NCBI GenBank assembly: GCA_034620365.1
Contig: JAQGEQ010000011.1
Span: forward strand, 992,001 to 1,056,000
Origin: Pegea sp. RAD2-039
Lineage: Eukaryota > Chordata > Thaliacea > Salpida > Salpidae
DNA length: 64,000 bases
Direction of reading: 5' to 3'
The translations under genes were made by a program, and so were the position numbers. The notes under the pieces are model-generated. The model saw only the letters and a list, made by a program, of their open reading frames with translations. It was not told where the DNA came from and ran no database searches. Of the stretch, positions 12,991 through 26,219 are shown piece after piece (the stretch's first letter is position 1; each line of letters starts with the position of its first letter).

Positions 12991-15684
12991 TGTTTGTGTT
13001 GATTACTGAATGGAGAAAAAATTTAACATTATCAAATCTACAAAAATGAATAGAATAACTATGTTACTTTTTAATTACTTAAAAAAAAGAAATTCTTCAA
13101 CATTTTTACAATGAAAGACAGTTTCATAGATACTATCAAGAACAAACACATGATAAATGAATTCATACAACAATGAATGATTCCATCAAAATATCTTTCA
13201 GTTTACATTAGAACAAATAGGTATAAATAGTCTGTTCAAACTTCAAAAAAAAATTATACAAATTTTATAAAACAATTTATAATTTTAAATAATCTGTTTT
13301 GTAAAACAAAATCATTCTAATTACACTTTTGCTTAAAATAAAAAATAAATTGTTTTTATCATCTAATTAATTTTATAATCTTGATAAAGTAGAAGAAATA
13401 CAATGTTTTACTAAATAATAAAAGTCTATATGAATAATGTCTATATGGTGTCAATAATCAGCAAAAAAATGAACAAAACAAGATAAAACTATGCTAAATA
13501 TTATCATGTATATTCATTCTTTAAATAATATACCAGTTTTGAGTTGATTTTGGCCGCAAACAGGTCTGACTTTTCTATAAATCAGAAAAAAATTGCAGAC
13601 AAATCAACATTCAATGCTAATTCAAAGGTTTTTAATCATATATTTAGACTCAAAAAATAAATAGTACATAAAATTATCATACAATCAAATCATACTTTCA
13701 ACTCACGGTAGTAAAAAATGTATGGTACAAACTATTTTCAAAAGGTAGGGCTTCATCTTTAAAAAGATATAAATGGCTGAAACGCACAAAAAATTGTTCA
13801 TAAGTTACTCAAGAAATACTTTTAATAAATGATTGTAATTTTTAATTTTTTTTTCGAAACAAGATGCCTGAATTCAAAAGTACGATGTTTTAAATTCCAT
13901 AAAATAAAAATCTAATTTTGATCAGTCAAAAAAATTCATTACAGAAAATTATGTTTGCTATATGTAAGATACAAGCTGGAGGTATAAGAAAGAACATATT
14001 GTTTTCTGGAAAGTAAACTAAACAGAAAAAAACTGAAAGTGTTTTAATGTCAGTTTCTAATTAGATACTTGTTAAATTTCAGCTAAGCATAGATGACTTT
14101 ATTTTTTAATTTTACTTATGGCTGCAAATAAAAAATTACACAGCTCTCAAAGCGAATACAGAACATAGACTGCAGAGTAGTAGAGAGAAGTTTTCAAAAA
14201 CCACAGTTTACACAAGCAATTTAAAAATGAAAAATCGTAACACTGCAGAGGCATTATGTATAACACAGTTAAGAATTAAATAAAATACAAACAAAGAGAA
14301 CGTTAGCATAATATCGCTTGCCATCAAAACTAATGATTTTTCTAAACTTAATTTTGGAAGTAAATGACAGAATTTGCTGTAACAATAGAATCGGGAAGAA
14401 GATTTCAAACCGGGATTATTCAACCAAAAAGACTATTATTCCACCGAATCTTATTTAAAGGTTTATTTGGATTAAATTGTGAAGAGAAACCTGAGAGCTT
14501 GCATAATTTGCTGACTGACACAAAAACTAGATCATTAGATTTTACTTCTTATGCAACTTTTTATACTGTTATTAATCTTTGCTTTTTTCGGAGACTTCTT
14601 TAAAGCTCTAAAAATCATTCAAATCTGTACAATTGATACGTCACTATTGGACGCATTTACCTAACTTTAGATACATCTCATTAGTTATCTTTTATCAGTA
14701 AACTGGCAATCAGATAGGCAATTTCAAACTCTTATCAGTATCACTAATTGACATGAGACTTTGAGTCTTACCTTTATCAAAGAAGATATGTAATGTAGCA
14801 ACTAGGCCTCAATGATAAAAACTTTATTGGTCTCGCGAATTCGTTCGTGGAACTAGTGATCTATTTATTTAGAAGTTTATTAATCTGGAATCTCAGATAA
14901 GACTGCATATGATTGGGTTATAAAGCTAAGTTGTTGATAAACTAGAAAGTTAGATACTAAAAGCAGTTCTGATCAAATTCAAAATACTTTTAATGTTACT
15001 TGATGGTTACCATCCTTTAAACTGATAACTAAACCGCATCCTTAAAAGTAATAAACAATAGATAGAGTGAATGTAAAAATTATATACTTTGGTTTTACAA
15101 GGATTTTGTTAATTCCACAATTAATTTTGAAGTTAATATAGAACCTGTAAAGTTTCAGTTATCAATCAATCTCACACAAATAATTGTATCATTATTTTGG
15201 ATTTGCAACCAGCAGTTAATAGGTACAAGTAGCATATAGATGAAAGTAATCATCAAATGCAAGCAATATTTGGAAAATTATACTTCTTTCTGATGAACTA
15301 AAAAACATTTTTTGTAAATAAACATTTGACGAAAAACAAAATAAAAATTTAAACACAAAATTTTGAATTGTTGGTTAATGGAAGTAACCAGTAGATAAAA
15401 TAACAAAACAAATGTTCATAGTTCCATTCCATTATATTTGTCAATACTATTGGGAAAAGAACACAACAAAAAGTAATTTTCAATATTTCAGAAGATTTTG
15501 TTGGGATGGTATGAATATGAACCTTGGATAACACAACAAGTTATTCTCAATAAAAGACTTTTTATATTCAACTAAAAGACTGGCATTAATCACAAAATTC
15601 GAACTGAGAAGACTTTTTTTGACTTGAAGCATTTTATATGATAACTTTTGTGTCTTTTTTGGTTAGATTCCAATTGTGAAATCA
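12991..15684. other. Intergenic DNA, no gene recognised
   Basis: About 2.7 kb with high A/T content lies between the divergent 5' side of MBTPS1 and the 3' end of the KANSL2-like gene. Open frames near 14.2-14.6 kb overlap on opposite strands, have no recognisable motif and no splice continuation. I read them as chance frames. Confidence 0.45.
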
Positions 15685-17408
15685 TCACTCTTTCTTGTTT
15701 GCATTAACCAACGAACCTAGAAAATAATGAATTAGAAATTAAAAATCCTATTCCACTTGTAAATATTTCACAAACTTGTAATGTTGTTAGATGAAATCAG
15801 ATTCATCTTCACGTCTTCATTGTTAGTTTCCTCAAACTTTGGGGGCGACTCATATGGAGGAATCATTGTTCCAGATGTTATCACTGTCATCTTTGATTGT
15901 CTGTCGTCGTTTTCAGAGAATTCTGAACTTTCTTTATTGATTGAGAGACGAGCAGTTTGAAAAGTGGTAGAAGTAACTGTTCCTCCTGCTTCAATATTAG
16001 AGGCACTATCGACATGGGAAAACAAACTTCCTGATTTCGTTGATTTCTTTTCAGAAATCACAGGGCAAATCTTTGTCTGATTATATTGGCCAACTTTGTC
16101 ATAAGAACCGTGGAAGTTGACTGGTTGTACAAGTATCGAGTTTGCTTCTGTAACACTCAATAAAAATGTTTTCTGATTTACAAAGTCAGAAAATTTAGAA
16201 GTTGCTTTCTGTGACAAGTCTTCAACACTTTCATTTTTTTCTTTTGGGCACTCAACTTCCTCTGAAAGATTCATTGATTCACCATCACAAATTTTATCTG
16301 AGACGTTTAATTGGTTTGAATCCTTTTGTGAAGATTCAAGTAATACATCCACTTGATTTAAAATGGATTCCATAACACAGCTTGCTGCCTTTTTAGAAAG
16401 GATTTCAAGTTTGTCATCTTCATTATAATTCTTCATTTCATTTACCAATGAAAACAAATTATCATCTAAGGGTTTTAGATCATAATGTAAGCAGCAATAT
16501 GGGGGATCATCATTGCTTCTACCTTTTGGTGGAACAGTTTCTACACAGCCTAAAGCTGAGCACTTTACATAAAGATTTTGTAATATGTCTGTTCGAACAT
16601 GCTTTAGGCAAAACTTTGTCAGAGGTACAACTAACTCAGAGCATGTTTCTGTCCCTTTAAATTGGTAAGAACAAGTTTCAATTTCTTTTTTGCAAGTTTT
16701 CACTTTAGATCTCAGTTTTTGTGCTTTTGAATAAAGTAGAAGTTCTTGGCCTGAATACTTGCGATATTTTATCAATGACTTTATTGAATTTTCATCTTTG
16801 TGTAAACTTGGATGGCGTCTCAGTGCATCTAATGAAAATGTTGAATATATATCTTCACAATCTTTATAGGCTTCACTTAATGAGTCTTTACAATAACTTA
16901 ACTGTTTCTCATAAAGAGATTTTAATCTGTTAGCCTTTTGGATGTGAGAGTAAATTAACTCTTCACTTGTACAAGCATCAAATTCAATTATGCCTGATTT
17001 CATATCATCAGAAAACAAATAATCTTTTTCAGCATTATTAGATGGCAAATAGTGAGAAATTTTTGGGTTCCACATGGAGCTCCGTGATTCTTCTAAATCA
17101 TTACTAAGTGAGAAATCAAGTTTTGGCAAATAACGTTGATGAATTAATTTAACATTTTCATTACAAACATCTGCAGGATGTGGTCTTTTCCTTCCTCTCA
17201 AATGTTGAGCACAAAAATATTCAGTTTTATCATGAACAGTTTTTAAGCCAGGTTTTAAACATTTTCTTCCAGTTATATTAGAAGTATAAGAACATCTTGA
17301 AATATGTACATCTTTTTCTTCATTGATATGCTGAAAACAATACTGGTATTGACGATAACAAGTTCTCATACAATTAAATCTTTCAAAAGAGCATTTTTGT
17401 TTCTCCAT
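15685..17408 (-). CDS. KANSL2: KAT8 regulatory NSL complex subunit 2-like (double Cys-rich zinc domains)
   Basis: A single uninterrupted frame of 546 codons runs 17408-15768. Two cysteine/histidine-rich domains of the KANSL2/INO80D type are visible. The first is at about residues 6-70 (CSYTSNITGRKCLKP...FCAQH). The second is at about 245-315 (CSYQFKGTETCSELVVPLTKFCLKH ordering, then CSALGC...CCLH). Each pattern suggests zinc binding. In animals KANSL2 is a subunit of the NSL histone acetyltransferase complex in the nucleus; INO80D shares the same domain pair. The C-terminal third is Ser/Thr-rich and low in conservation. A likely extra 3' exon exists: donor in ACA A|GTTTGTG near 15775, acceptor near 15720, ending at 15685 and replacing the last residues. 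The unspliced form stops at 15768. The near-intronless structure is unlike its multi-exon neighbours. Confidence 0.75.
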
Positions 17409-20266
17409 TTTTGAATATTTTTATACTATACCCCTAAAATAGCAAAATTAACAAAATCGTTGGATAAAATAATTTATCAACATAAAATTACCATTTAAAC
17501 TAAGTATAAAAAAAGTATAAAACAAGAAATAAAATATTCTAAACATAAGAACTAAATCAATTAAAAATCTTAGAAAACTTTTGAATCAAACAGACTATAA
17601 ATATATCAACATAAATATATAAAAATGATCAAAATTATCTGCTAAAATGTTAAACAATATTTCTGCTTAATTCAAAACTATTTTGAGAAAATAATGTTTA
17701 TATTATTAGTCTTAGAAGTAGTATTTCAAATAATAATATATAAAAAATATGCTTTTTTAAACAAACCTATGTTATAGTTACTTAAAAATCGTTTGATTGT
17801 CCTTATTAATCAAATACACTCAAAATGTTAAAAACTAAAATGTTAAATAAAAGTTACAATAGTTTTATTTAAATCAATAATGAAAATATATTTTAATTAA
17901 ATAAAAGATGTTCACGAAGTAAAAACAAAATGATCTTTACATAAATAATAAAATAAAATCGGCTGATTGATCAAGAAACAAACATGGAGTACTAAACAAA
18001 TTAAAAATACATATATATTAGCAGAAATCATAAAAGCTAAATCTAAAAAATAATTTGAAACCCTTTTAAGAAGGACCTTTCAATTTTTTGTAGGCTTAAG
18101 CTGAGCCGAATGACTAAATAGTAAGCAAACAAAATGTCTAAAAACAAAACTAATTAAAACAGGTTTCATAAACAGAAATATTAAAAAATATATTCACCCT
18201 AAAAGTTTAATTTTCTGATTATTATAGGAAATTGTGAATTGATCTTGTAAATTAAGTATAAGAATAAAAGTGCATAAAAACAATTATTTATTCGATGATC
18301 TAATTTAACTAATTACATTTGACTGTACAGCGCCACTAATCGAGCGCGGTAGTATAGTTTTCAATTATAAATAAATAGGGCCATTGTCATATTGATTATG
18401 GAGTTCCAAAGACTGTAGGAGTAAACCTAAACAAAAATCCCTCAATTTGCTGACCTTGATGTCACTGTCCCAGATGACCAAACATCGGAAATAAACAATT
18501 TTACAACTGTGTATAAAGATCATTTAATTTCTCTTTTCAATTTTATATGAAAAAATATTATCGCTTTGAACAATTTATTACGTTTTAAAGATGTAACTGT
18601 AATCAAGTTCTTATAGTACCGTCAAATATATTTTTAGTTAAGTAACTAGGTTTGCAGCTGACGTCTAAAGTAGGACATAAAATAGGTTGGATATTAAAAA
18701 TAACCCCACTTATTATTTTAAATAACACCCAGTGGACGGCTTTTTCAATATAGTAAACACGATTGACAGTCCCCTTCTTGATTTCATGACAGCAGCAAGT
18801 TCTATTACCTCTTTTAGAATTATGTTTAAAAAGTATGGTTTAAGTGATTTAAAAAAAAATTCTTAAAATTGCCAGTTTCTTTATTCTCTTCCTTTATTTT
18901 GTAAGTTTTGCACTCTTATTCATAAATACTTATGCTTTTGTAGTGTTCTCAGTTTTTCTACATTAATTGTGTTAAATTATGATACTAAAGACCTTTTTGT
19001 TATCTTTTTTTGCAGTCGTGTTATTTTGTGTTCGCTGTAAGAGCTATATATTTTGTTTTCAACGCCATTTGTTAAATGAATATATAATGTGGTCTAAAAT
19101 GATTTGTTGATTTAATATGGCATCTTAATTAATTATTTATTTCATATAAAAAATTGTATTTATGCTGATAAAGTGGAAGAATTTAAGACTTTTTTAAGTA
19201 CTTGATTTTGTAAGCACAAGTTTTCATCTTGATCAAGTTAAAATGTTTTTTGTCAAATATGTGGTCATTTTTATTCGTTATTTCATGAATGGAGAAAGTA
19301 CCTTATCGATATAAATTGAATAAATCTGCTTTATCATTGATTTATTAATGTCTATACTTGTGTGGTAGATCAGCTAATAAACAAATGATAATAATCATTT
19401 AGTTTATTATTACAAGTAATGATTGTGAACACTGTGATATTGCTTATTTCAAAAATTACTTTAGTAACATTTAAGACTTTTATTTAATTAGATATTAAAA
19501 GTATCTACCATTAGTACTTCCCCTAAAGTCAAAGTAATTCTTTTAAGTTTTGTGTCAGAAGCATTATTTAGCGATCTTTTTAATCATAATATTTTATTCT
19601 TTGTTTACAATCAACTATATTGTTAGTTTTTTGGGCCAATATTTACCAGCTGATATTTACTTGATTTACTAACATAACAAGTTTACGACAAATTATACTT
19701 CTTTTTAAGTTGAAGTAGAAAAATTAAAAAAAAAAACTTTAAAAATGAAGTAAAGTAAAACATAAAGTAATCTTTTTCAAACAAGTAGCTTAATATAATG
19801 TGATAAAAGTGGTAATTAGTCATTTTTAAAATTTCAATTCTTGTTTTAATTAACTTTTGCAAAATTAAATTTTATAATAAATCATTTTAGATAAAAGTTA
19901 ATAGAACAGATTTAGTATAAGCTGGTTGTATATTTACAGCTTTTTTACTTGATTTTTTTTATTTGTTTGTTTCAACTACTTGAAAACATATTTACCAATA
20001 GTTTTATTATTTTCTTATACAAAGTATATCTTTTATATTTTACGTAATTCTATTATTTGTCTGAATTTGTTATTCCTTTTTGAAAGATTCTATTATAATT
20101 AAATATTTTTTCTACTTTAAAAATATCTTTAATTATTACTGGTGGTGTTTTATTTCTGACTATGCATGTTATTTTGTTTATAAATATTTAATTTTAATCT
20201 TAAGTGTTTGGTGCTATAATTTCAAATTATTTTTCTTTTAGCTCTTATATCAATTAGGTTTTTATC
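17409..20266. other. Intergenic region between divergent KANSL2-like and aminopeptidase genes
   Basis: About 2.9 kb between two head-to-head genes must contain both promoters. A slightly GC-richer patch near 18320-18360 and another near 18440-18480 stand out from the A/T background but match nothing I recognise. No coding exon is supported. Confidence 0.4.
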
Positions 20267-23200
20267 ATGCTTTTATTAAAAAATCAAATTATACCCTTGG
20301 TTCACAGACTACATTGTAGAAAATTATTGATTAAAAACTTTATTGTGAAAATAAGTCAGTTTCATTCCTTAAGTATGAACGGATCAAAAAAAGAATTCAG
20401 TCGATTACCTACTGATGTTATTCCAGTTAATTATAATTTAAGATTAACACCATGTTTAAGTAGCTTCATCTTTGATGGTTATCAAGATATCCAAGTCAAG
20501 GTCAGTAATATTTAAAACAATTGGAATGAATTTGGATTCCCTGTAAGATTTTATTATCTTGTTTTTTTAATTAATGTTTTCATTATATGTATGATAACAA
20601 AAGCAGCTCTATATAAAAAAAAAGAATTTTTAGGTCAATGAAGCAACCACAAAAATAGTGATGAATTGTGTGGACATTACCATTGATTCTGTTAGCTATG
20701 TTTCAAAGGATGGTCAGAATCTAAAACCTGCTGCGGTTGATTTTAGTCCTGATCATGAAACTGTCACGTTAACTTTTCCTGAAAAGTTAAATCAGGGTTT
20801 GTTTTTACATTTGTATTTATTTGCCTATCTCACTAAAATCTTAATTTTCAGGAACTGGAACTTTAAGTATGGACTTCAAGGGTGAATTAAATGATAAAAT
20901 GAAAGGGTTTTATAGAAGCAAGTAAGTAGTTTCAGTTAATTTATATAATAGATTAGATGAAATGCATCTTTGTGTAATTTAGATATCTTAAAGATGGAGA
21001 AACAAAATATACTGCTGTAACTCAATTCGAATCAACTGATGCTAGGCGTTGCTTTCCCTGTTGGGATGAACCGGCGTTGAAAGCATCATTTGATGCCACT
21101 TTAGTTGTTCCCAAGGATTTAGTTGCATTATCTAATATGGTAATGCGTGTACATCAAAGTTTAAATATTGAAAAGACAAGTTTGAATTTGAAATTAATTC
21201 AAATATTTAGATATTATGTTTGAACTTGAAATTTAGTTTTTAAACTTTTCAATTTGTTTTGATTTTAGAATGTGATAAGCGAAAACGAAACTGTTGGAGA
21301 TTCGGCAAAAAAAGTCGTCAAGTACGCAACCACACCTATCATGTCCACATATTTACTTGCCTTCGTCGTAGGTCAGTTCCATTCAATTTTCGACTAAACA
21401 ACTTTACATAAATTCTTCGTGCTACAAAGAACACTTTTTAAGTTTAATAAATTTCCATTTTAACCAATAAACTAGTTATAAATACTATCATTTGCTAGGG
21501 GAATACGATTTTGTTGAAAAAATAACTTCTGATGGCATAAAAGTACGAGTGTATACACCTCTTGGTAAAGCTGCTCAAGTGAGTACTTGAAGATATTTGA
21601 TTGATGTTGGCCAGCAGTAGGCTGATATATGTTGTGGTTTTAAGGGTGCTTTTGCGCTGGATGTTGCAGTACAAGCCTTAGGTTACTATCAGGACTACTT
21701 CGGAATTGCATACCCATTGAATAAGATGGATTTGATAGCAATTGCTGACTTTACCGCTGGTGCTATGGAAAATTGGGGGCTGGTGACATACAGGTGATAC
21801 AAAACTCATTCACTTCGTATCACCAACTTATATTTATGTAGAGAGACTGCTTTGCTAATTGATGAAGATTCATCTTCCGCTTCAACTCGCCAGTGGGTGG
21901 CGCTAGTAGTCTGTCATGAGCTAGCCCATCAGTGGTTTGGTAATTTGGTCACTATGGAATGGTGGACACATCTGTGGTTGAATGAAGGTTTTGCTTCTTT
22001 CATGGAATATCTGGCAACTGACCACTGCCATCCTTCCTATAAAATCTGGACCCAATTTATAACCCACGACCTTGTCAGGTAACTTTCACGTGATACTTTC
22101 AAACTATCGCTAACTTTACGGTTGTTAATAAAGAGCGATGGATCTGGATGCGCTGGACAACAGTCATGCTATCGAGATACCTGTTGGACATCCTGATGAA
22201 ATTGATGAAATATTTGATGCTATTTCATATAGTAAAGGAGCTTCTGTTATTAGAATGTTACATGATTGGATTGGTGCTGAGGTTAGCGTGGCTCATCGTC
22301 AACTATTACATTTCTTCAATCTCTATTTTGTTTAGAGTTTCAAAAAAGGACTTCACAAATACCTCACAAAGTTTTCATACAAAAATGCTTTCACTGAAGA
22401 TTTATGGGAAGCACTCGGAGAAGCGAGTGGCAAGCCTGTTGGCACGGTGACCACTTGTGTATCTGATCATGTGACTTGTGTGTCTGATCATGTGACTTGT
22501 GTATCTGATCATGTGACTTGTGTATCTGATCATGTGACTTGTGTATCTGATCATGTGACTTGTGTATCTGATCATGTGACTTGTGTATCTGATCATGTGA
22601 CTTGTGTATCTGATCATGTGACTTGTGTATCTGATCATGTGACTTGTGTATCTGATCATGTGACTTGTGTGTCTGATCATGTGACTTGTGTGTCTGATCA
22701 TGTGACTTGTGTATCTGATCATGTGACTTGTGTATCTGATCATGTGACTTGTGTGTCTGATCATGTGACTTGTGTATCTGATCATGTGACTTGTGTGTCT
22801 GATCATGTGACTTGTGTATCTGATCATGTGACTTGTGTGTCTGATCATGTGACTTGTGTGTCTGATCATGTGACTTGTGTGTCTGATTATTTATTCTTTT
22901 TCAGGTAATGTCAACTTGGACAAGTAAGATGGGATATCCAGTAGTTGATGTGAGTATGGAATCATCTACTGATCATTCGGTTACTCTTTCACTATCACAA
23001 AGCAAATACAGCGCCAACCCCTCTTCTTCTCAAGGTTTGACTCCCTTTTCATCTCATCAACCTCATTTGTTTCATTTTAGGTAAAGCAGATGACTCGTTA
23101 TGGTCGATTCCTCTCAACTTCAGCACCTCTAGCGACCCATCTAAATCTGTCAAGTCGTGTTTATTCTGTGATAAGACTGGTCAAGTGACTATCCAAGGAG

Positions 23201-24642
23201 TTTCGGAACAAGGGTCATCTTCATCAACTCTTCAATCTTTCATCTTTCTCATATGTGTATTTTAGATGGGTGAAAATGAATCCATCATCAATGGGATTCT
23301 ATAGAGTTCGTTACACTTCTCAACTACTTGATAAGTTGATGCCAGCTGTCAGATCTCAACAACTTCCTTCTACTGATCGCCTCAGTCTACAGAACGATCT
23401 CTTTGCGCTGGTCAGTCTTCTTAATATCTTCTCATTGATCTGAAACCAGCTTTTTGACATCAGGCGTCTTCGGGAGCCACTTCTACCGTCGACTTCCTTC
23501 GTGTGCTTCAATCATTTGAAGAAGAAGTTGATTTCACCGTGTGGAATGACATCAATGGCAAACTCGGTCAGCTGAACGTGCTGTTGTGGTGTGATGACGT
23601 CACACACGCGCGATTCAAACGCTTCACGTCGCGACTCTTCTGCAAACTGGCTAATCGACTTGGATGGGATCGTCGCGAAGGAGATGGTTAGTGACGTCAC
23701 TACCGACTTCGATTTCACTTCAACTATTCATCAGATCATCTCACTAACATGTTGAGGAGCCTTGTGATTGGACGATTGGGTAGTTGTGGTAACCAGCAAG
23801 TTTTGAATGAATCCAAAAAGCGATTTAAAGCTCACGTGAGTCCTCCTCCCCTATATCTGCTCATCTCATCAACTTCTACGCAGTTCAACAAGTGTCGACT
23901 TCTCGACGCCGATCTTCGCGCGCCAGTCTACAACAACGTGTTATCACTAAATGACAGTCAAGTATTTGATGACATGATTAATGTGAGCATCCCCCTGCCC
24001 CCTAGTTACTATCACCATGGCAACCGACTTATTTGTAGCTTCACGATCGAGCTGATTTGCATGAAGAAAAGGTCCGAATTGAGAAGAGCCTTGGTAGCGT
24101 CACTACTCCTTCTCTAATTGAGCGTGTTCTCGACTTCTCGATGTCGGTACGTCATCTACTCCCTCATCACAACCCTTCAGTGACGTCACACTGAAACAGG
24201 ATAAAGTGCGCAATAACGATCGCGTCTTTGTGATTGGATCGGTAGCGATGAGTAGCGCGGCTGGTCGTGATGCAGCTTGGAAGTTTGTCAAGGCTCATTG
24301 GGATGAACTTCACCAGATGTATCGGGGAATGTTTCTCATGTCTCGTCTCGTCAAGGTCTGTATGTGTGTGTGACGTCATCAAATAATCATTGTCGTCATC
24401 GACAGCTTGTGACGGAGAACTTTGCGACAAATGAGATGGCCGATGAAGTAGAGGTAAGTTGTTGTTGGTAACCTAGCAACCATGTGACTTCGTTTTTGCA
24501 GAAATTCTTCAAAGATAATGCAGCTGAAGCAGCTGAGAGAACTGTTCAGCAATCAGTTGAGCAGATTCGACAGAAAGCGGCATGGTGGAAACGCGATGGG
24601 GACGCCATCAAGCAGTGGTTAGAAAAAGTTGATCAAGAGTAA
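20267..24642 (+). CDS. NPEPPS: Puromycin-sensitive aminopeptidase (M1 zinc metallopeptidase)
   Basis: Twenty exons: 20267-20500, 20634-20796, 20852-20921, 20983-21139, 21269-21371, 21499-21578, 21645-21793, 21842-22078, 22134-22281, 22336-22446, 22905-23034, 23081-23213, 23266-23410, 23464-23686, 23735-23835, 23884-23982, 24039-24146, 24200-24355, 24406-24453, 24502-24642. All are in phase and give 911 residues (human about 919). The M1 motifs are GAMEN (308-312), zinc ligands HELAH (344-348) and Glu367 in WLNEGF. The C-terminal ERAP1-like helical domain is complete. It trims N-terminal residues from peptides, mainly in the cytosol. A second start at Met37 (MNGSKKEF) would give a form without the hydrophobic N-terminal extension, as in vertebrates. 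Intron 10 is a minisatellite. Introns 14, 17 and 18 carry TGACGTCA. A poly(A) signal lies at 24666-24671. Confidence 0.96.
22453..22888 (+). repeat. 21-bp minisatellite filling NPEPPS intron 10
   Basis: There are 20 complete copies and one partial copy of a 21-bp unit containing TGATCATGTGACTT. Copies differ almost only at one A/G position; I read the series as A G A A A A A A A A G G A A G A G A G G G. The array begins 6 nt inside the donor (exon 10 ends 22446) and stops just before the T-rich acceptor at 22904. Because 21 is a multiple of three it is open on both strands, which gives false repetitive open frames. The unit holds a perfect TGATCA palindrome. Length polymorphism between individuals is likely (inference). 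Confidence 0.97.
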
Positions 24643-25069
24643 GATTTCGATGTTGGAGGAAGAAGAATAAAAGAAATAGCGATCGAGTCATCTGTGTTTT
24701 ATGTCAACTTTGAAATAGATGAGAAAAGTGATTTAACTCGATTTAGTAGTAACAACTTCGATTTATAAAAACTGGTCCTGCCCTGGTTTAAGTCCCTTAT
24801 AAAGCGCAAAACTTCAGTGAAAATTCGTTTGGATAAATTTAGTTTTGATCTATAAAAGCTTCCAAGCTAACTGAACTAAGCAATGAAAATCAGACAAATC
24901 ATTTCGCAAAAACCTAGTGGTTGGCGGCCCAGGGTGGTAAGGATAAAGCATCTGCTCTAGTATCATGTCTGCTTTTCGAAAAATCATTAAAAACACCTCA
25001 TAAAGTAAATCAATAAAATATTTTAGTTGAGAAATTTATTAGTTAAATAATAAGTTTCACAAAAATGTT
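24643..25069. other. Convergent 3' spacer, NPEPPS and SDR genes
   Basis: About 430 bp hold the 3' ends of both convergent genes, including the NPEPPS poly(A) signal. A GC-richer patch at 24910-24970 is not recognised. Confidence 0.5.
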
Positions 25070-26219
25070 TTAAATAGGTAGTTGTGTTGGTTCCACTAAA
25101 ATTTCATTAACAGCAGCATGAAGAGGTTGACTGATTGCAAAAGTTACTGCCCTAGCTACATCATCACAATCTAGTACTTTGTTGAAAGTCTGGTCAACAG
25201 CATACTTCTTGTAAGCCTTTAATTGTATAGAAGATTATTTGAAGTTTTTCAACTTGATGTACTAGCCTGTGTATCAACAGGATGATTAGAGATTTCACTA
25301 CAAACATCTCCAGGTTGTATACAGGTTACTTTTATTCCTTCACCACTGACTTCGTGTCTCATACCTTGTGATAGACCCTCAACAAAAAACTTACTCCCAG
25401 AATAGGCAGCCAGCCCAGCAAACCCCTTCAAAACATCAACACGAGATCAGTTGTAACATTTATAATTATTGAAAACCTTCTAACCCGGCGACCCGCATCT
25501 GAAGACATATTAATAATGTGTCCTGACCCTCTATTTATCATACCAGGTAAAACAGCAGCAATACAATTAAGAGTTCCTAAACAATTCACATCAATCATTT
25601 GTTTCCAAACTTCTACATCAGCTGATTTCATTTCAGTGTACTGCATTACGCCAGCGTTATTCACCAGTACATCTACTTCTCCTAACTCTTCATTACACTT
25701 CTTCACCATCATCTTAACCTATTACGTCATCAGTTATGTCACATCACCTCGCTACGTATTACCTGCTCAGTGTCGATGACGTCACAAACGCTGAAACACG
25801 AGCGACATTTTTCTCGTGTTAATTGTTGCTTCAGTTGCTGCAATTCATCTTTTCTACGCGCTACTAGACACACCTGTGACGTCATGATCAGCAGATATCA
25901 AAACAAAGGTGCTTTGAATGGAACCTGGAGTCCTGCGCGAGCAAGATGCAATGAAATTGATCTTCCAATGCCGCTAGAAGCTCCTGTTACTATAGCAACC
26001 TTTCCAGAAAGATCAGTTGCTATGAAAACGCGCCAGTTACATGACAACCAATGTTTTGACGTGACTGACTCACTTGAAGTTGCTGTTGCTAGGCAACAAG
26101 TTAGCAGTTTGTTGAAGTTAGAGTCAAATGACTTCCTATAGTAACGGGTCGTGAAAAAATATATAAATAGAAGTAAATAGCTGCGTTTACCTGAGAAAAC
26201 TTCTTGGTATCATCATCAT
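25070..26219 (-). CDS. Short-chain dehydrogenase/reductase (classical SDR)
   Basis: Six exons: 26219-26191, 26135-25925, 25873-25763, 25712-25485, 25425-25267, 25216-25070, giving 294 residues. It has the Rossmann cofactor motif TGASSGIG (60-67), NNAG after LGEVDVLV, a catalytic Ser in MSSDAG (about 187) and YxxxK as YSGSK (Tyr201, Lys205). The downstream IQPGDV and AVNEILVEPTQ segments place it in the NADP-dependent 3-hydroxyacid dehydrogenase-like SDR group. The substrate cannot be read from sequence. About 50 residues precede the Rossmann fold and could be a targeting peptide (MMMIPRSFLRKSF...). The last intron (25266-25217) appears to use a GC donor, because only that join keeps the frame and the family alignment. 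Intron 2 and exon 3 contain TGACGTCA. It is convergent with NPEPPS. Confidence 0.85.

Noticed and set aside
14208-14603. Overlapping frames on opposite strands
   Set aside because: No motif, no codon bias and no continuation; typical chance frames in A/T-rich DNA.
22402-22908. Long repetitive open frames on both strands (about 150 codons each)
   Set aside because: They are produced by the 21-bp minisatellite, whose length is a multiple of three. Flanking NPEPPS exons splice across it with good donor, acceptor and phase.
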